A stretch of 64,000 nucleotides of DNA, taken from Bacteroidota bacterium. GTDB lineage: Bacteria; Bacteroidota; Bacteroidia; Chitinophagales; Chitinophagaceae. A program made the position numbers and the translations under genes. Positions 63,139 through 64,000 of this stretch are shown one piece after another. The notes beneath the pieces are model-generated. The model saw only the letters and a program-made list of their open reading frames with translations. It did not search any database and had not been told where the DNA came from. Each line of letters starts with the position of its first letter. Positions within the stretch are counted from its first letter, which is position 1. The DNA lies in the NCBI GenBank assembly GCA_947460595.1, contig CANHGS010000019.1:1-64000 (forward strand). Direction: 5' to 3'.

Positions 63139-64000
63139 ATGGAACTAACCACTTCTTTGGAACAAACCAACGATATGCTTTCTTTTGAAGGTTTTAGGAA
63201 AGCGGTGTTGGAAGATTATCGTTTTGCCGTGATTAGCAGGGAAACCTCTTTGTTGGGAAGACGAGAAGTTTTAACGGGCAAAGCCAAGTTTGGCATTTTT
63301 GGAGACGGAAAGGAAGTGGCACAGGTAGCCATGGCAAAGTTTTTTCAGCAAGGCGATTTTAGGAGTGGCTATTACCGTGACCAAACATTTATGTTTGCTT
63401 CTGGATTAGCCAGTGTAGAGCAATACTTCTCTCAATTATATGCCGATCCTCATAATGATCCTTTTAGTTACGGACGTCAAATGAGTTCTCATTTTGCTAC
63501 GCGATTTGTAGATGATAATGGGAATTGGTTAGACTTAGCCAATCGAAAAAATATATCTTCTGATATTGCGCCAACTGCAGGGCAAATGCCACGTGCATTG
63601 GGTTTGGCTTTTGCTTCTAAAATTTTTAGAAATAATAGAGAACTACGTAAGCTAGACGCCTTGAGTCATAATGGCAATGAAATTTGTTTTTGTACCATTG
63701 GAGACGCTAGTACTACGGAAGGGCATTTCTGGGAAACCATTAATGCTGCAGGTGTTTTGCAAGTTCCCTTAGCCGTATTTGTCTGGGACGATGGTTATGG
63801 AATTTCAGTGCCTAAAAATTATCAAACAACCAAGGGTTCTATCTCTGATGCATTAAAAGGATTAGAGAAGTTAGAAGATACCAATGGCATTCGCATTTAT
63901 AAAGTAAAAGCTTGGGACTATGCGGGTATGTGTGAAGTATTTGAAGAAGCTTTGCAACGCGTTAGAGAAACCCATGTGCCTGTTTTATTTCACGTAGAAG
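63139..64000 (+). CDS. Thiamine-dependent 2-oxoacid dehydrogenase E1 (partial)
   Basis: A rightward frame open to the window edge, giving the first 287 codons. It opens MELTTSLEQTNDML, then FRKAVLEDYRFAVISRETSLLGRREVLTG. The thiamine-diphosphate motif is CTIGDASTTEGHFWETINAAG followed by WDDGYGISVPKNY (GDxS ... N, ~25-30 residues apart). RSGYYRDQTFMFASG matches the substrate-site loop of the alpha-type E1. Bacteroidota often encode alpha and beta subunits in one long chain, so the rest may carry the beta part. It would decarboxylate pyruvate or a branched-chain 2-oxoacid and hand it to a lipoyl E2. An alternative start is the ATG at 63175. Confidence 0.88.
   Translation, partial: MELTTSLEQTNDMLSFEGFRKAVLEDYRFAVISRETSLLGRREVLTGKAKFGIFGDGKEVAQVAMAKFFQQGDFRSGYYRDQTFMFASGLASVEQYFSQLYADPHNDPFSYGRQMSSHFATRFVDDNGNWLDLANRKNISSDIAPTAGQMPRALGLAFASKIFRNNRELRKLDALSHNGNEICFCTIGDASTTEGHFWETINAAGVLQVPLAVFVWDDGYGISVPKNYQTTKGSISDALKGLEKLEDTNGIRIYKVKAWDYAGMCEVFEEALQRVRETHVPVLFHVE

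Overview
The window is AT-rich DNA from a Bacteroidota bacterium. The family is most likely Chitinophagaceae (inference). The evidence is two SusC/SusD pairs, many lipoproteins with Bacteroidota-type signals, TTTG/TAnnTTTG-type promoters, and typical families such as DUF3667, DUF5723, DUF1573 and FHS-family sugar permeases. No rRNA gene, intact tRNA gene, CRISPR array or intact insertion sequence was seen.

Layout. 1-3.1 kb is a worn island boundary. It holds the N-terminus of a Fic protein with a two-palindrome promoter, a tRNA-Met-like 3' fragment, a diverged ~85 bp direct repeat, a remnant of a polyvalent-protein kinase, and two intact cargo genes (a thioredoxin-like protein and an M23 peptidase). 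3.1-8.7 kb carries a DUF3667 membrane protein, a methyltransferase and a divergent pair of DUF885 proteins, one of which has lost the metal motif. 9.0-15.7 kb is a small SusCD operon with an SGNH hydrolase and a dicarboxylate symporter but no glycosidase.

16.1-32.0 kb is a complete sialic-acid utilisation locus. It encodes a GntR/FadR-type regulator, SusCD, aldolase (NanA), mutarotase (NanM-like), MFS transporter (NanT-like), AGE-family epimerase (NanE function), sialate O-acetylesterase, sialidase (NanH) and an SGNH-GH20 fusion. Two near-identical 18 bp sites flank the divergent promoter, and one of them overlaps the promoter of the second SusC gene. 32.0-36.6 kb is a leftward run: a photolyase-like protein without the usual Fe-S cysteines, an aldo/keto reductase-RidA fusion, and an APC permease. 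36.6-38.1 kb has a secreted nuclease with a strong terminator. 38.2-44.9 kb adds GH35 beta-galactosidase, GH20 beta-hexosaminidase and an FHS sugar transporter. Together with the nan locus, these would strip Sia, Gal and HexNAc from host-type glycans in sequence. The GH35 and FHS promoters share a CGTTTGCGCA motif.

46.2-53.0 kb is the most unusual locus. An Hpt protein, a receiver-only response regulator and a periplasmic-type protein run rightward. They converge on a HEAT-repeat membrane protein and a 1190-residue protein that fuses a GT2 glycan synthase to an LTA-synthase-like phosphoglycerol transferase. This looks like an uncharacterised envelope or exopolysaccharide system. 53.2-56.2 kb has an M28 peptidase and a DUF5723 outer-membrane protein that share a palindromic stop. 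56.3-60.4 kb is an ECF-sigma stress module with two Spy-like proteins, an SHD1-like/YHYH fusion and a PEBP lipoprotein. 60.7-64 kb has an aminotransferase, two DUF1573 proteins and the start of a 2-oxoacid dehydrogenase E1 that runs off the right edge.

All calls come from reading the sequence and from knowledge of families. No database search was run.
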